A stretch of 33,865 bases of DNA from Eubacteriales bacterium (GCA_030524135.1 JAUNHA010000020.1:1-33865); one strand, 5' to 3'. Counted from the first letter of the stretch, positions 17,764 to 25,884 are shown. Notes: generated by a model from the letters alone, not told the origin. Translations and numbers: made by a program.

Positions 17764-17819
17764 CGGCACAGACAGACAGGTACATACAGATAAGCACAAA
17801 CAGATAAGTACAGACAGAT
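17764..17819 (+). repeat. Four tandem degenerate 14-bp repeats upstream of the cysteine desulfurase
   Basis: Units 17764-17777, 17778-17791, 17792-17805 and 17806-17819 fit the consensus ARGYACARACAGAT. A partial fifth copy may lie near 17750. The array lies in the 109-base gap between rsmE and the desulfurase and ends 16 bases before its ATG. The period is not a multiple of three, and I found no open frame across it. Confidence 0.75.
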
Positions 17820-17835
17820 AATTTGGAGAAATCAG

Positions 17836-19005
17836 ATGCAGAACGTGCAGAAAGAAGTTTATTTTGATAATGCGGCGACGACCCGGGTCTTTCCGGAGGC
17901 GGCAGAGCTTGTCATGAAAATGATGGAGACGGATTACGGTAATCCCTCTTCCCGGCATATCCGCGGCATGGAGGCGGAGAATGCGGTAAAGGAAGCGGGG
18001 GAACGTGTGGCAAAGACCCTGCGCGTGAAGCCGTCGGAGATCATATTTACCTCAGGCGGAACGGAAGCGGACAATATGGCGCTGATCGGAACGGCGCTTA
18101 AGCGGCAGAAGCGCGGCAGGCACATCATCAGCAGCAATATCGAACACGCGGCGATCTATAAGCCGCTCGAATTTCTGGAGAAGCAGGGGTTTGAAGTGAG
18201 CTTTCTTCCGGTCGATGAAAACGGACACGTGAGCGCGGAGCAGCTTGCAAATGCCATAAGGCCGGATACGATTCTCGTCAGCATCATGTATGTGAACAAT
18301 GAAATCGGTGCGGTGGAACCCATAGAGGAGCTTGCACGGATCACGAAGGAGAAAAATGCATCCTGTTATTTCCACACGGATGCGATTCAGGCATACGGAA
18401 AATACGATATCCGGCCGAAAAAAGAACAGATCGACATGCTGTCAGTAAGCGGACATAAGCTGCACGGACCGAAGGGCACAGGTTTTCTCTATCTGGATGA
18501 ACGGGTGAATATAAGCCCGATTTTGCTTGGCGGGGGGCAGCAGCGGGACTTCCGCTCCGGCACGGAAAATGTACCCGGAATTGCGGGCCTCGGGCTTGCC
18601 GCGGAGCTCTATTATAAAAATCACGCGGCGCATGTGGAAAAGATGACCGCGATCAAAGACAGACTGATCGACCGTCTTTCCGCCATGGAGGGCGTACGGG
18701 TAAATTCCGGAAAGGGTCTTCTTTCAGCGCCGCAGATCGTAAGCGCTTCTTTCAGCGGCGTACGCGCCGAGGTGCTTTTGCATGCGCTCGAAGAAAAAGG
18801 CATCTATGTGTCATCGGGTTCGGCCTGCTCCTCAAACCACCCGGCGATCAGCGGAACGCTGCGCGCGATCGGGCTTCCAAAGGAACTCCTTGACAGCACG
18901 CTGCGGTTTTCCTTCGGGCTCTTCAATGAACCGGAGGACGCGGATATCTGTGCGGATGCGATCGCAGAGCTTCTGCCGGTGCTGAGGCGCTTTACGAGGC
19001 GATAA
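17836..19005 (+). CDS. Cysteine desulfurase, NifS/IscS-type
   Basis: PLP enzyme that removes sulfur from L-cysteine to form an enzyme persulfide. Landmarks are YFDNAATT (residues 9-16), TSGGTEADN (72-80), the stacking His104 in NIEHAA, the Schiff-base Lys208 in SVSGHKLHGPKG, and the catalytic Cys331 in SSGSACSS. The loop around Cys331 resembles the IscS/NifS group rather than SufS. Being next to thiI, it is most likely the dedicated sulfur donor for tRNA 4-thiouridine, like NifZ of Bacillus, rather than the general Fe-S cluster desulfurase; this is inferred from context. The length of 389 is standard. TTTGGAG precedes the ATG. Confidence 0.93.
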   Translation: MQNVQKEVYFDNAATTRVFPEAAELVMKMMETDYGNPSSRHIRGMEAENAVKEAGERVAKTLRVKPSEIIFTSGGTEADNMALIGTALKRQKRGRHIISSNIEHAAIYKPLEFLEKQGFEVSFLPVDENGHVSAEQLANAIRPDTILVSIMYVNNEIGAVEPIEELARITKEKNASCYFHTDAIQAYGKYDIRPKKEQIDMLSVSGHKLHGPKGTGFLYLDERVNISPILLGGGQQRDFRSGTENVPGIAGLGLAAELYYKNHAAHVEKMTAIKDRLIDRLSAMEGVRVNSGKGLLSAPQIVSASFSGVRAEVLLHALEEKGIYVSSGSACSSNHPAISGTLRAIGLPKELLDSTLRFSFGLFNEPEDADICADAIAELLPVLRRFTRR

Positions 19006-19074
19006 GGAAGGGAAAGCTTCAGCGAGCCGGTTTTTCGGTTTTTCCGTGGTTTTCCCGAAGATCATGAAATCCGG

Positions 19075-19103
19075 TTGATAAATCCGCCGCCTGCGGATAT
19101 AAT
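19075..19103 (+). promoter_or_regulatory. SigA-type promoter of thiI with palindromic spacer
   Basis: TTGATA (19075-19080) and TATAAT (19098-19103) are separated by exactly 17 bases. The spacer holds the inverted repeat ATCCGC-N5-GCGGAT (19082-19098), touching the -10 box, which could be an operator. It gives thiI a promoter of its own besides any read-through from the desulfurase gene. Confidence 0.75.
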
Positions 19104-19157
19104 AAGCTGAATGTAAAGGAACCGGCTTTGCCGGCGGCTTCAGTGAAAGGAAATAAG

Positions 19158-20339
19158 ATGCAATATCAGAGCTTTTTGATCAAATATGCCGAAATCGGCA
19201 CAAAGGGAAAAAACCGCTATATTTTTGAAGACGCGCTGATGCAGCAGATCCGCTTTCACCTGAATAAGGTGGAGGGTGAATTTGCCATCCAGAAGGAACA
19301 GGGGCGCATCTATGTGAACGCAAAATCGGAGTATGATTACGATGAACTCATCTGCGCGCTGCAGAAGGTGTTTGGCGTAACGGGCATCTGTCCGATGATG
19401 CAGATCGAAAAATGTGATTATGAGACCTTGCGCAGGGAGGTGCTTGCGTTTGTGCAGCGGGAGCATCCTGAGCAGGCGTTTTCATTTAAGGTGCGGGCAA
19501 AACGTGCGGATAAGCATTATCCGGTGACCTCGGACGAAATCAACGCGGATGTGGGATATGACATTCTGACTGCGTATCCTAAGTCCCGCGTGGATGTGCA
19601 CAACCCGGATTTCATCGTCTATATTGAAATTCGCAAGAACATTAACGTTTATACGAAAAATATCAGGGGAGCGGGCGGCATGCCGATCGGAACGAACGGC
19701 AAGGCAATGCTGCTTTTATCCGGAGGAATTGACAGTCCGGTGGCGGGTTACATGATCGCAAAGCGCGGCGTCCGCATTGAGGCAGTTTATTTCCATGCGC
19801 CGCCATATACCTCGGAGCGCGCGAAGCAGAAGGTCGTGGATCTCGCAAAGCTGGTGGCGCAGTATGCAGGACCGGTAAAACTGCATGTGATCAATTTTAC
19901 GGAGATTCAGCTTTATATCTATGAAAAATGTCCGCATGACGAGCTTACGATCATCATGCGCCGCTATATGATGCGCATTGCCGAGCGCCTTGCGGAGACA
20001 AATGACTGCATCGGTCTCATCACGGGTGAATCAATCGGACAGGTGGCTTCTCAGACAATGTTCTCCCTGCGCACGACCGATGAGGTCTGCGGACTTCCGG
20101 TCTACCGTCCGGTCATTGGATTTGACAAGCAGGAGATCGTGGATCTGTCGGAGAAAATCGGCACATATGAAACGAGCATCCTGCCGTATGAGGACTGCTG
20201 TACGATCTTTGTGGCAAAGCATCCGGTGACGAAGCCGAATCTGAAGTCGATCAAAAAGTCGGAGGAGCATCTTAAGGAAAAGATCGAAGAGATGGTGGAG
20301 ACTGCGGTAAGTACCGAAGAAGTGATCTGGTGCAGCTGA
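19158..20339 (+). CDS. thiI: tRNA 4-thiouridine synthase (rhodanese-less type)
   Basis: Adenylates U8 of tRNA and transfers sulfur to give 4-thiouridine; in some bacteria the long form also supplies sulfur for thiazole. The N-terminal ferredoxin-like part (LIKYAEIGTKGKNR) leads into a THUMP domain (about residues 60-165). The PP-loop SGGIDS is at 188-193, with GESIGQVASQT and YEDCC (Cys347/348) downstream. At 393 residues it lacks the C-terminal rhodanese domain of the E. coli protein, so sulfur must come directly from a desulfurase; the NifS-type gene immediately upstream fits. ATG 19158 follows AAAGGA; an in-frame TTG 10 codons earlier is not favoured. Confidence 0.95.
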   Translation: MQYQSFLIKYAEIGTKGKNRYIFEDALMQQIRFHLNKVEGEFAIQKEQGRIYVNAKSEYDYDELICALQKVFGVTGICPMMQIEKCDYETLRREVLAFVQREHPEQAFSFKVRAKRADKHYPVTSDEINADVGYDILTAYPKSRVDVHNPDFIVYIEIRKNINVYTKNIRGAGGMPIGTNGKAMLLLSGGIDSPVAGYMIAKRGVRIEAVYFHAPPYTSERAKQKVVDLAKLVAQYAGPVKLHVINFTEIQLYIYEKCPHDELTIIMRRYMMRIAERLAETNDCIGLITGESIGQVASQTMFSLRTTDEVCGLPVYRPVIGFDKQEIVDLSEKIGTYETSILPYEDCCTIFVAKHPVTKPNLKSIKKSEEHLKEKIEEMVETAVSTEEVIWCS

Positions 20340-20364
20340 TCCGGTCTCTTTATACAATAAAAAA

Positions 20365-20390
20365 ATGCCCGGCAAAAGCCGGACATTTTT
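20365..20390. terminator. Bidirectional terminator between thiI and the HPr-like gene
   Basis: ATGCCCGGC (20365-20373), an AAAA loop and GCCGGACAT (20378-20386) form a 9-bp stem. The single mismatch on the plus strand is a G-U pair on the minus strand. T runs follow on both strands, and the minus-strand run is longer. It serves two convergent genes. Confidence 0.88.
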
Positions 20391-20414
20391 ATCTGGAGAC
20401 CCAAGGTCCGCCGC

Positions 20415-20648
20415 TTAGCCGACGATATAAGGCTTCAGGCACTCCATGATCTCGTCGATATTCTTATCCGCGTGGATATTGAGCGTGATCGGCTTTGACA
20501 GGTCGAGTGAAAAAATACCCATGATGGATTTTGCATCGATGATGTAGCGGCCGCTGACAAGGTCAAAATCACAGTCAAAACGATTGATGTCATTGACGAA
20601 GGACTTTACGCGGTCAATGGAGCTAAGAGAAATTTTAACGGTTTTCAT
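20415..20648 (-). CDS. HPr-like protein lacking the phospho-histidine site
   Basis: A 77-residue protein of HPr size. Residues about 40-50 read KSIMGIFSLDL, which matches the conserved loop around regulatory Ser46 of HPr. The active-site GLHARPA motif near residue 15 is absent (SSIDRVKSFVND there), so it cannot carry PEP-derived phosphate. This recalls Crh, which lacks His15 but keeps Ser46. A regulatory role through serine phosphorylation is an inference; no HPr kinase is in the window. ATG 20648 has GGAGGT upstream; an upstream extension to 20678 is not favoured. It is a single gene, divergent from mtaB and convergent with thiI. Confidence 0.75.
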   Translation of the reverse strand: MKTVKISLSSIDRVKSFVNDINRFDCDFDLVSGRYIIDAKSIMGIFSLDLSKPITLNIHADKNIDEIMECLKPYIVG

Positions 20649-20715
20649 AAAAAACGTACCTCCCGCAATGTCTCTCATCCGAACTGCCGGATGAACTTTT
20701 TTGCATTGTTATAGC

Positions 20716-20744
20716 TTGAATTTTACCATGTTCAAACATAAAGT
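20716..20744 (+). promoter_or_regulatory. Probable promoter of mtaB, overlapping the leftward promoter
   Basis: TTGAAT (20716-20721) and TAAAGT (20739-20744) have 17-base spacing. An alternative is TTGCAT (20701-20706) with TACCAT (20724-20729), also 17 bases apart. Either overlaps the promoter of the HPr-like gene. Confidence 0.45.
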
Positions 20745-20747
20745 CAA
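20720..20747 (-). promoter_or_regulatory. SigA-type promoter of the HPr-like gene
   Basis: On the minus strand TTGACT (20742-20747) and TAAAAT (20720-20725) are separated by 16 bases. It overlaps a probable rightward promoter for mtaB and is covered by TTGAACAT repeats. Confidence 0.7.
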
Positions 20748-20768
20748 GGGTATGTTCAATATGTTCGA
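20728..20768. repeat. ATGTTCAA / TTGAACAT repeats in a divergent promoter region
   Basis: ATGTTCAA occurs at 20728-20735 and 20752-20759, with a one-mismatch copy ATGTTCGA at 20761-20768. The first copy is part of the inverted repeat ATGTT-CA-AACAT (20728-20739). The elements overlap the core promoters on both strands, so they look like binding sites for a repressor or activator. They are not a canonical Firmicute LexA box. Confidence 0.6.
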
Positions 20769-20779
20769 AGATAAAAAAT

Positions 20780-22309
20780 ATGAGTTTGGGAAAAAAGAAA
20801 ACAGAAGAAAATAAGAACGGGCTGAATGAGCTGAGCTTTGCGATTCATACGCTCGGCTGCCGTGTCAATACCTATGAATCCGATGCGATCGCACAGGCGC
20901 TGAAGGCGGCTGGCTTTTCGGAGCGTGATTTTTCAGAGGCGGCGGATGTCTATATCGTCAACACCTGTACGGTGACCAATATTGCAGATAAAAAGTCCCG
21001 TCAGATGCTGCACCGTGCGAAAAAGAAAAATCCGGACGCGCTTGTCGCTGCCGTAGGCTGTTATGTGGATGCGGCGGTTAAAAATCCGCAGATGCAGGCA
21101 GTCCTTTCGGATGCATCCGTAGATCTGTTTATCCAGAACCGTGATAAGGCGCGCGTTGCAGAACTTGTGCTTGAGCGGATGGGGCTTTCGCCGGAGAAAA
21201 CGGCGCTGCCGCAGGGGGCAACGGATACCTCGGCAGCAGAACGGGCGAACAAAAGCACGGCGGAAACCGGCGTACAGACCCTTTCGGACTGTGCGGAGCA
21301 GGATGTTGCGGGTCCCGCACTTTTTATGACGGAGCTCGACGGGCACACGCGCGCTTTTGTAAAAGTACAGGACGGCTGCAATCAGTTCTGCTCCTACTGC
21401 ATCATTCCGTATGTACGCGGCAGGATCAAATCGCGTCCGGTCGAAGACTGCGTGGAGGAGATACGCCGCCTTTCGGAAAACGGCGTGCGGGAGGTCGTTC
21501 TGACGGGTATTCACCTGAGCTCTTACGGGAAGGACTTTTTGCAAAAAGAAGCTGAAAAAAAAGCCGGCACAGAGACAAAGGCGGAACGGCTTTCTGATGA
21601 TATCGTAAATTCCGCGGATGCCCCGCTACTTACGCTTCTCAGAGCGGTGCACGCGCTTCCGGGAATCGAACGGATCCGCATGGGATCGCTGGAGCCGCGG
21701 CTTATGAGCGAGGAATTTACTGCAGCGCTTTCGGAGCTCCCGAAGCTCTGCCCGCATTTTCATCTTTCCCTGCAGTCAGGATGCCGGGAGACCTTAAAAC
21801 GCATGAACCGTCACTATACGCCGGAGGAATACAGGGAGAGCTGTGAACGGCTGCGCAGGTACTTCAAGCATCCGGCGATCACGACCGACGTGATCGTGGG
21901 CTTTCCCGGGGAAACGGATGAGGAATTTGAGGAAAGCCGGCGCTTCCTTGAGGAGATCGGATTTTATGAGATGCACATCTTCAAGTATTCGAGACGTGCA
22001 GGCACACGCGCTGACAAAATGGAGGCGCAGGTGCCGGAAGATGTGAAGGAAGCGCGGAGCAAGGTGCTGCTTCATCTTGCAGACGAGATGTCGGATGCGT
22101 TCCGGCGCTATTATCTTGGAAAGGAAGTTACGATGCTCTGTGAGGAAGAGATCAGCCTTCCCGACGGCAGCTATGCGGCAGGCTACAGCCGGGAATACAT
22201 CCGCTGTATCAGAAAATGCACTGACTTTTCCCAGAACGAGATCCTTTCCGGAACTGTTTCAGAAATTTGTAAGGAAAAAGCTGTTTACGAAAGCCTTATT
22301 TTGCGCTAG
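20780..22309 (+). CDS. mtaB: tRNA (N6-L-threonylcarbamoyladenosine37-C2)-methylthiotransferase
   Basis: Radical-SAM methylthiotransferase that turns t6A37 of tRNA into ms2t6A. The UPF0004 domain carries one [4Fe-4S] cluster on Cys27 (LGCRVN), Cys63 and Cys94. The radical-SAM triad is Cys200, Cys204 and Cys207 (GCNQFCSYC). [10 protein letters not shown] and the RGRIKSRP block place it with MtaB rather than MiaB or RimO. A TRAM-like domain closes the protein. At 509 residues it exceeds the usual 430-450 through two low-complexity inserts, at about residues 138-178 and 252-280. The ribosome binding site before ATG 20780 is weak (GAAG only), so translation may be inefficient or the start may differ. 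Confidence 0.93.
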   Translation: MSLGKKKTEENKNGLNELSFAIHTLGCRVNTYESDAIAQALKAAGFSERDFSEAADVYIVNTCTVTNIADKKSRQMLHRAKKKNPDALVAAVGCYVDAAVKNPQMQAVLSDASVDLFIQNRDKARVAELVLERMGLSPEKTALPQGATDTSAAERANKSTAETGVQTLSDCAEQDVAGPALFMTELDGHTRAFVKVQDGCNQFCSYCIIPYVRGRIKSRPVEDCVEEIRRLSENGVREVVLTGIHLSSYGKDFLQKEAEKKAGTETKAERLSDDIVNSADAPLLTLLRAVHALPGIERIRMGSLEPRLMSEEFTAALSELPKLCPHFHLSLQSGCRETLKRMNRHYTPEEYRESCERLRRYFKHPAITTDVIVGFPGETDEEFEESRRFLEEIGFYEMHIFKYSRRAGTRADKMEAQVPEDVKEARSKVLLHLADEMSDAFRRYYLGKEVTMLCEEEISLPDGSYAAGYSREYIRCIRKCTDFSQNEILSGTVSEICKEKAVYESLILR

Positions 22310-22312
22310 AAT
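22284..22312 (+). promoter_or_regulatory. Promoter of the ireB cluster, inside the mtaB 3' end
   Basis: TTTACG (22284-22289) and TAGAAT (22307-22312) have 17-base spacing and overlap the mtaB stop codon. The ireB ATG lies about 30 bases downstream. Confidence 0.6.
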
Positions 22313-22341
22313 ATATAACAGTTGGAAAAGGACGTGACGAC

Positions 22342-22605
22342 ATGGATAACATTCAGAATACACAGATCATAGGACAGATCAAGGAAATCGCAAAGCCGAA
22401 TGTGAGCGACGTGCTTACACAGGTTTATAGTGCGCTGGTTGAAAAGGGATACAACCCGATCAATCAGATCGTGGGTTATATCATGTCGGGAGATCCGACT
22501 TATATCACCAGCCATAAGAATGCCAGAAGCCTGATTATGAAGGTGGAACGTGACGAGATTCTGGAAGAGCTGATGGCAGCCTATGTGGAGAGCAGACTGA
22601 GCTGA
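22342..22605 (+). CDS. ireB: IreB family regulatory phosphoprotein (UPF0297)
   Basis: A small cytosolic protein known in Enterococcus as a substrate of the PASTA-domain Ser/Thr kinase IreK and a negative regulator of cephalosporin resistance. The 87 residues carry the family pattern [38 protein letters not shown], and several N-terminal residues could be phosphorylated. AAAGGA precedes the ATG. Its place before ruvX and a DUF1292 gene is the standard Firmicute arrangement, which strongly supports the call. The kinase itself is not in the window. Confidence 0.95.
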   Translation: MDNIQNTQIIGQIKEIAKPNVSDVLTQVYSALVEKGYNPINQIVGYIMSGDPTYITSHKNARSLIMKVERDEILEELMAAYVESRLS

Positions 22606-22665
22606 TCGTCTGACGGACAGAGGCTAACCGGATAAGTGCGGAATAATTGAGCAGGGCTTTTTTTC

Positions 22666-22694
22666 AACATGTCGGCGCAGAGCGCTGACATGTT
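22666..22694 (+). other. 13-bp hairpin between ireB and ruvX
   Basis: Positions 22666-22678 and 22682-22694 are complementary over 13 bp (one G-U pair) with a 3-base AGA loop. It ends 10 bases before the ruvX ribosome binding site. No long T run follows, so it is probably an mRNA processing, stability or attenuation element rather than a full terminator. A run of seven T precedes it at about 22658-22664. Confidence 0.6.
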
Positions 22695-22714
22695 ATTTCT
22701 ATGTGAGGAATTAT

Positions 22715-23161
22715 ATGGGCAGAATTATGGGCCTTGATTTCGGGGCAAAGACGGTCGGCGTCGCCCTGACAGATCCGATGCGGCTGATCGTGTCGCCGGA
22801 AGAAACGATCGTGCGTGATAAGGAAAATAAAATAAGACCGACGTTAAGACGCATAACGGAGCTTGCCGCTGAGCGGGAGGTCGACTTTATCGTGCTCGGA
22901 CATCCGGTCAATATGGACGATACGATCGGCGAGCGTGCGAGGAAGACGGAAGAATTTGCGGCACTTTTGAAACGGCGTTTTTATGAAATGGGAAAGGATT
23001 TTGAGATCGTGCTCTGGGATGAGCGCCTGTCCACGATGGAAGCTGACGCGGTTCTGGAGCTTTCAGGCGTAAGGAGCCGGGAGCGGAAGCAGTATATAGA
23101 TAAGATCGCAGCTGCGCTGATCCTTGAGGATTATCTGAAAAACGGAATGAAGAATACCTGA
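22715..23161 (+). CDS. ruvX: Putative pre-16S rRNA nuclease (YqgF/RuvX family)
   Basis: An RNase H-fold nuclease implicated in maturing the 16S rRNA 5' end; an earlier proposal was Holliday-junction resolution. The N-terminal MGLDFGAKTVGVALTDP holds the first catalytic Asp. VLGHPVNMDDTIGERA and WDERLSTMEA follow, and DKIAAALILEDYL ends the fold with the last acidic residues. GAGGA at 22705-22709 serves ATG 22715, giving 148 residues; an in-frame GTG at 22703 overlaps that site and is rejected. Second gene of the ireB-ruvX-DUF1292 cluster. Confidence 0.93.
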   Translation: MGRIMGLDFGAKTVGVALTDPMRLIVSPEETIVRDKENKIRPTLRRITELAAEREVDFIVLGHPVNMDDTIGERARKTEEFAALLKRRFYEMGKDFEIVLWDERLSTMEADAVLELSGVRSRERKQYIDKIAAALILEDYLKNGMKNT

Positions 23162-23219
23162 ACCAAAATAAAGAATATTTGAAATAAACACGAAAGACTT
23201 GAAGAAGAGGTGAATTGAG

Positions 23220-23489
23220 ATGGAAGAAGAGAAGATCATCATGCTGATGGATGACGGAAGCGAAATAGAGTTTACGATTCTTGAGAAGACAACGCTCGGA
23301 GGAATCGATTATATCCTCGTAACGGATGCGCCGGATGACGAGGACGGTGAATGCTATGTTATGCGCGATGTTTCAGAGGCAGGAGACGAAGAGGCCGTGT
23401 ATGAGTCCGTGGATGACGAGACGGAGCTTAACGCGGTATTTAAGATTTTTGAAGAAATGCTCAAGGATGAGATCGATATAGAAAGGTAA
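23220..23489 (+). CDS. DUF1292 domain-containing protein (YrzB-like)
   Basis: A small, strongly acidic protein of 89 residues and unknown function. The pattern MLMDDGSEIEFTILEKTTLGGIDYILVTD...ECYVMRDVSE matches DUF1292, which nearly always follows ruvX in Firmicutes. AAGAGGTGA lies just upstream of the ATG. The stop is 7 bases from the rnj start. Confidence 0.9.
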   Translation: MEEEKIIMLMDDGSEIEFTILEKTTLGGIDYILVTDAPDDEDGECYVMRDVSEAGDEEAVYESVDDETELNAVFKIFEEMLKDEIDIER

Positions 23490-23496
23490 TTATTTT

Positions 23497-25884
23497 ATGA
23501 CAGAAGAACTGAATATAAAGAGCGGTGCAGAAGCTGCCGGCGGCAGCGGGAACGGAAAGAAAACCGCGAACGGGGAACACGCGCAGGGAAGAAAGCGCGT
23601 GTATATGACGCGCAGAAAAAAGATGGAAGGTGCTGCACCGGCAGGTAAAACGGCAGAAAGCAAAGCTGCAGCGGGTAAAGCGGCGGCAGGAAAAAAGCCG
23701 GCAGGAAAAACAGATGCTGGCAAAACGGCAGAGGGAAAGCAGACAGCGTCACAGGCAAAGACGGAGCAGGGGAAGTCCCTGCAGAAACCGGTTTCCCGCA
23801 GGAGACCTGCTGCGGCTGCGGCGCAGAAGGAAAAAGCCCCGGCGGAAAAAAGCGTAACGGAAAAAACCACAAAGGAAAATACCAAAGAAAAAACCGGAAA
23901 GGGTCAGCCTGTAAAGGCGGATACGGAGAACGCAAAACCGCAGGGAAGAAGAACAACGCAGAGAAGCGCTTCCCGTTCGCAGAGAAAATCAGGACCGCAT
24001 ATGGAGATCCGCTCGACCTATCATCCGGACGGACATCTGAAGCTGCTTACCATGAAGCCGGATGAACCCGCGGCTGTGAGAAACAAGGTACCTCTGAGCG
24101 TGCAGGTGGATCAGCTTCTTGCCCAGCAGAGGGCGGAAAAAGAGCAGCAGGAAAAAGCGCTGCTCGCGCAGCAGAACGGGCAGGAAAAGGAAAAGCCTGC
24201 GGTAAAGCTCAGCAGACGCAAGAAAGGACACGGACCGAAGCACATCAAAATCATTCCGCTGGGCGGACTTGAGCAGATCGGCATGAACATCACCGCATTT
24301 GAATCCGACAACAGTATTATCGTTGTGGATTGCGGCATGGCATTTCCGGAGGACGATATGCTCGGCATCGACCTCATCATTCCGGATGTGAGCTATCTGA
24401 AGCAGCATATCGATAAGGTGAAGGGCTTCTTCATTACGCATGGTCATGAGGACCACATCGGCGCGCTTCCCTATATTCTCAGGGATATGAATCTGCCGGT
24501 GTATGCGACGAGACTGACGACGGCGCTGATTTCCAACAAGCTGCGCGAGGCAGATATTCTCGACAGTGCAAAGCTCAATATCGTCTCTTACGGGGATGTG
24601 ATCGACGCAGGTGATTTCAAGGTCGAGTTCATCCGGACGAACCATTCTATTCAGGATGCGGCGGCACTTGCGATCCACAGTCCGGCAGGCGTTATTCTCC
24701 ATACCGGAGACTTTAAGGTGGATTATACGCCGGTCTTCGGAGATGCGATCGATCTGCAGCGCTTTGCAGAGCTTGGAAAAGCAGGCGTGCTTGCACTGAT
24801 GGCTGATTCCACAAATGCGCTGAGACCGGGATTTACGATGTCAGAGCGGACAGTCGGACGTACGTTTGACAGCATTTTTGCGGAGCATACGAAGAACCGC
24901 CTGATCGTTGCAACGTTCGCTTCAAACGTGGACCGCGTGCAGCAGATCATCAACGACGCGGAACGCTTTGACAGGAAGGTGGTCGTAGAAGGACGTTCCA
25001 TGGTAAATGTCATCGGTACTGCCGTGGAGTTAGGCTATATCAAGATGAAGGAAGGGACACTGATCGATATCAATCAGATCAGGGATTATCCGGATGAAAA
25101 GGTCGTGCTCGTTACGACCGGAAGCCAGGGCGAATCGATGGCAGCGCTCTCCCGTATGGCGAGCGGACAGCACAGAAAGGTGACCATCGGACCAAATGAT
25201 GTCATCGTTATGAGCTCGAATCCGATTCCGGGCAATGAAAAAGCGGTGTCCAAGGTAATCAATGAGCTGACGCAGAAGCATGCGAAGGTGATTTATCAGG
25301 ATACGCACGTATCCGGACATGCCTGCCAGGAAGAGCTGAAGCTCATCTACGCACTGGTAAGGCCGAAGTTTGCGATTCCGGTGCACGGAGAATACAGGCA
25401 CAGAGTGGGACAGAAGGAGATCGCAATGGCTCTCGGCGTGCCGAAGGACAATGCGCTGATCGCGGAAACGGGTGATGTGATCGATCTGTCAGAAGAGTGC
25501 TGCAAGATCGTGGATAAGGTACAGGCGGGACCGCTTATGGTGGACGGCCTCGGAGTGGGAGATGTCGGAAATATCGTTATGCATGACCGGCAGAACCTTG
25601 CGCAGAACGGCATTATTGTCGTAGTCTTAAGCCTTGAGCGCTATTCCGGAAGACTTGTTTCCGGTCCGGATATCGTAAGCCGCGGCTTCGTCTATGTGCG
25701 CGAGAATGAAGACCTCATGGAAGAGGCGAGACTCGTTGTCATGGATGCCGTGGACGACTGTCTGGTACACCACGTCAGCGACTGGGGCAAGATCAAAAAT
25801 GTGATCCGTGATACGCTTAGCGATTTCCTCTGGAGGCGCCTTAAGAGAAATCCGGTGATCCTTCCGATTATTTCTGAAGTATAA
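23497..25884 (+). CDS. rnj: Ribonuclease J with long basic N-terminal extension
   Basis: A metallo-beta-lactamase/beta-CASP RNase with 5'-3' exonuclease and endonuclease activity in mRNA turnover and rRNA maturation. The catalytic core begins near residue 248 (KHIKIIPLGGLEQIGMN). The zinc motif HGHEDH is at 315-320, HTGDFKVD and ADSTNA follow, and the C-terminal PVHGEYRH, GVGDVGN and SRGFVY blocks are intact. The core is about 550 residues, the usual full length. Residues 1-245 are an extra low-complexity region rich in Lys, Ala, Gly and Gln, with AGK/KAAAGK-type repeats at about 50-85 and a Gln/Glu coiled-coil-like stretch at about 203-230. It may bind RNA or ribosomes. The ribosome binding site (AAAGG) overlaps the DUF1292 end. 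Confidence 0.93.
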   Translation: MTEELNIKSGAEAAGGSGNGKKTANGEHAQGRKRVYMTRRKKMEGAAPAGKTAESKAAAGKAAAGKKPAGKTDAGKTAEGKQTASQAKTEQGKSLQKPVSRRRPAAAAAQKEKAPAEKSVTEKTTKENTKEKTGKGQPVKADTENAKPQGRRTTQRSASRSQRKSGPHMEIRSTYHPDGHLKLLTMKPDEPAAVRNKVPLSVQVDQLLAQQRAEKEQQEKALLAQQNGQEKEKPAVKLSRRKKGHGPKHIKIIPLGGLEQIGMNITAFESDNSIIVVDCGMAFPEDDMLGIDLIIPDVSYLKQHIDKVKGFFITHGHEDHIGALPYILRDMNLPVYATRLTTALISNKLREADILDSAKLNIVSYGDVIDAGDFKVEFIRTNHSIQDAAALAIHSPAGVILHTGDFKVDYTPVFGDAIDLQRFAELGKAGVLALMADSTNALRPGFTMSERTVGRTFDSIFAEHTKNRLIVATFASNVDRVQQIINDAERFDRKVVVEGRSMVNVIGTAVELGYIKMKEGTLIDINQIRDYPDEKVVLVTTGSQGESMAALSRMASGQHRKVTIGPNDVIVMSSNPIPGNEKAVSKVINELTQKHAKVIYQDTHVSGHACQEELKLIYALVRPKFAIPVHGEYRHRVGQKEIAMALGVPKDNALIAETGDVIDLSEECCKIVDKVQAGPLMVDGLGVGDVGNIVMHDRQNLAQNGIIVVVLSLERYSGRLVSGPDIVSRGFVYVRENEDLMEEARLVVMDAVDDCLVHHVSDWGKIKNVIRDTLSDFLWRRLKRNPVILPIISEV

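Noticed and set aside
20728-20768. LexA (SOS) box upstream of mtaB
   Set aside because: The GTTC elements are direct repeats or inverted with a 2-base centre, unlike the Firmicute CGAAC-N4-GTTCG palindrome.
23630-23860. Repeat-rich DNA as a CRISPR or satellite array
   Set aside because: The repetition is codon-level Lys/Ala/Gly repeats within the open RNase J frame, without regular spacers.
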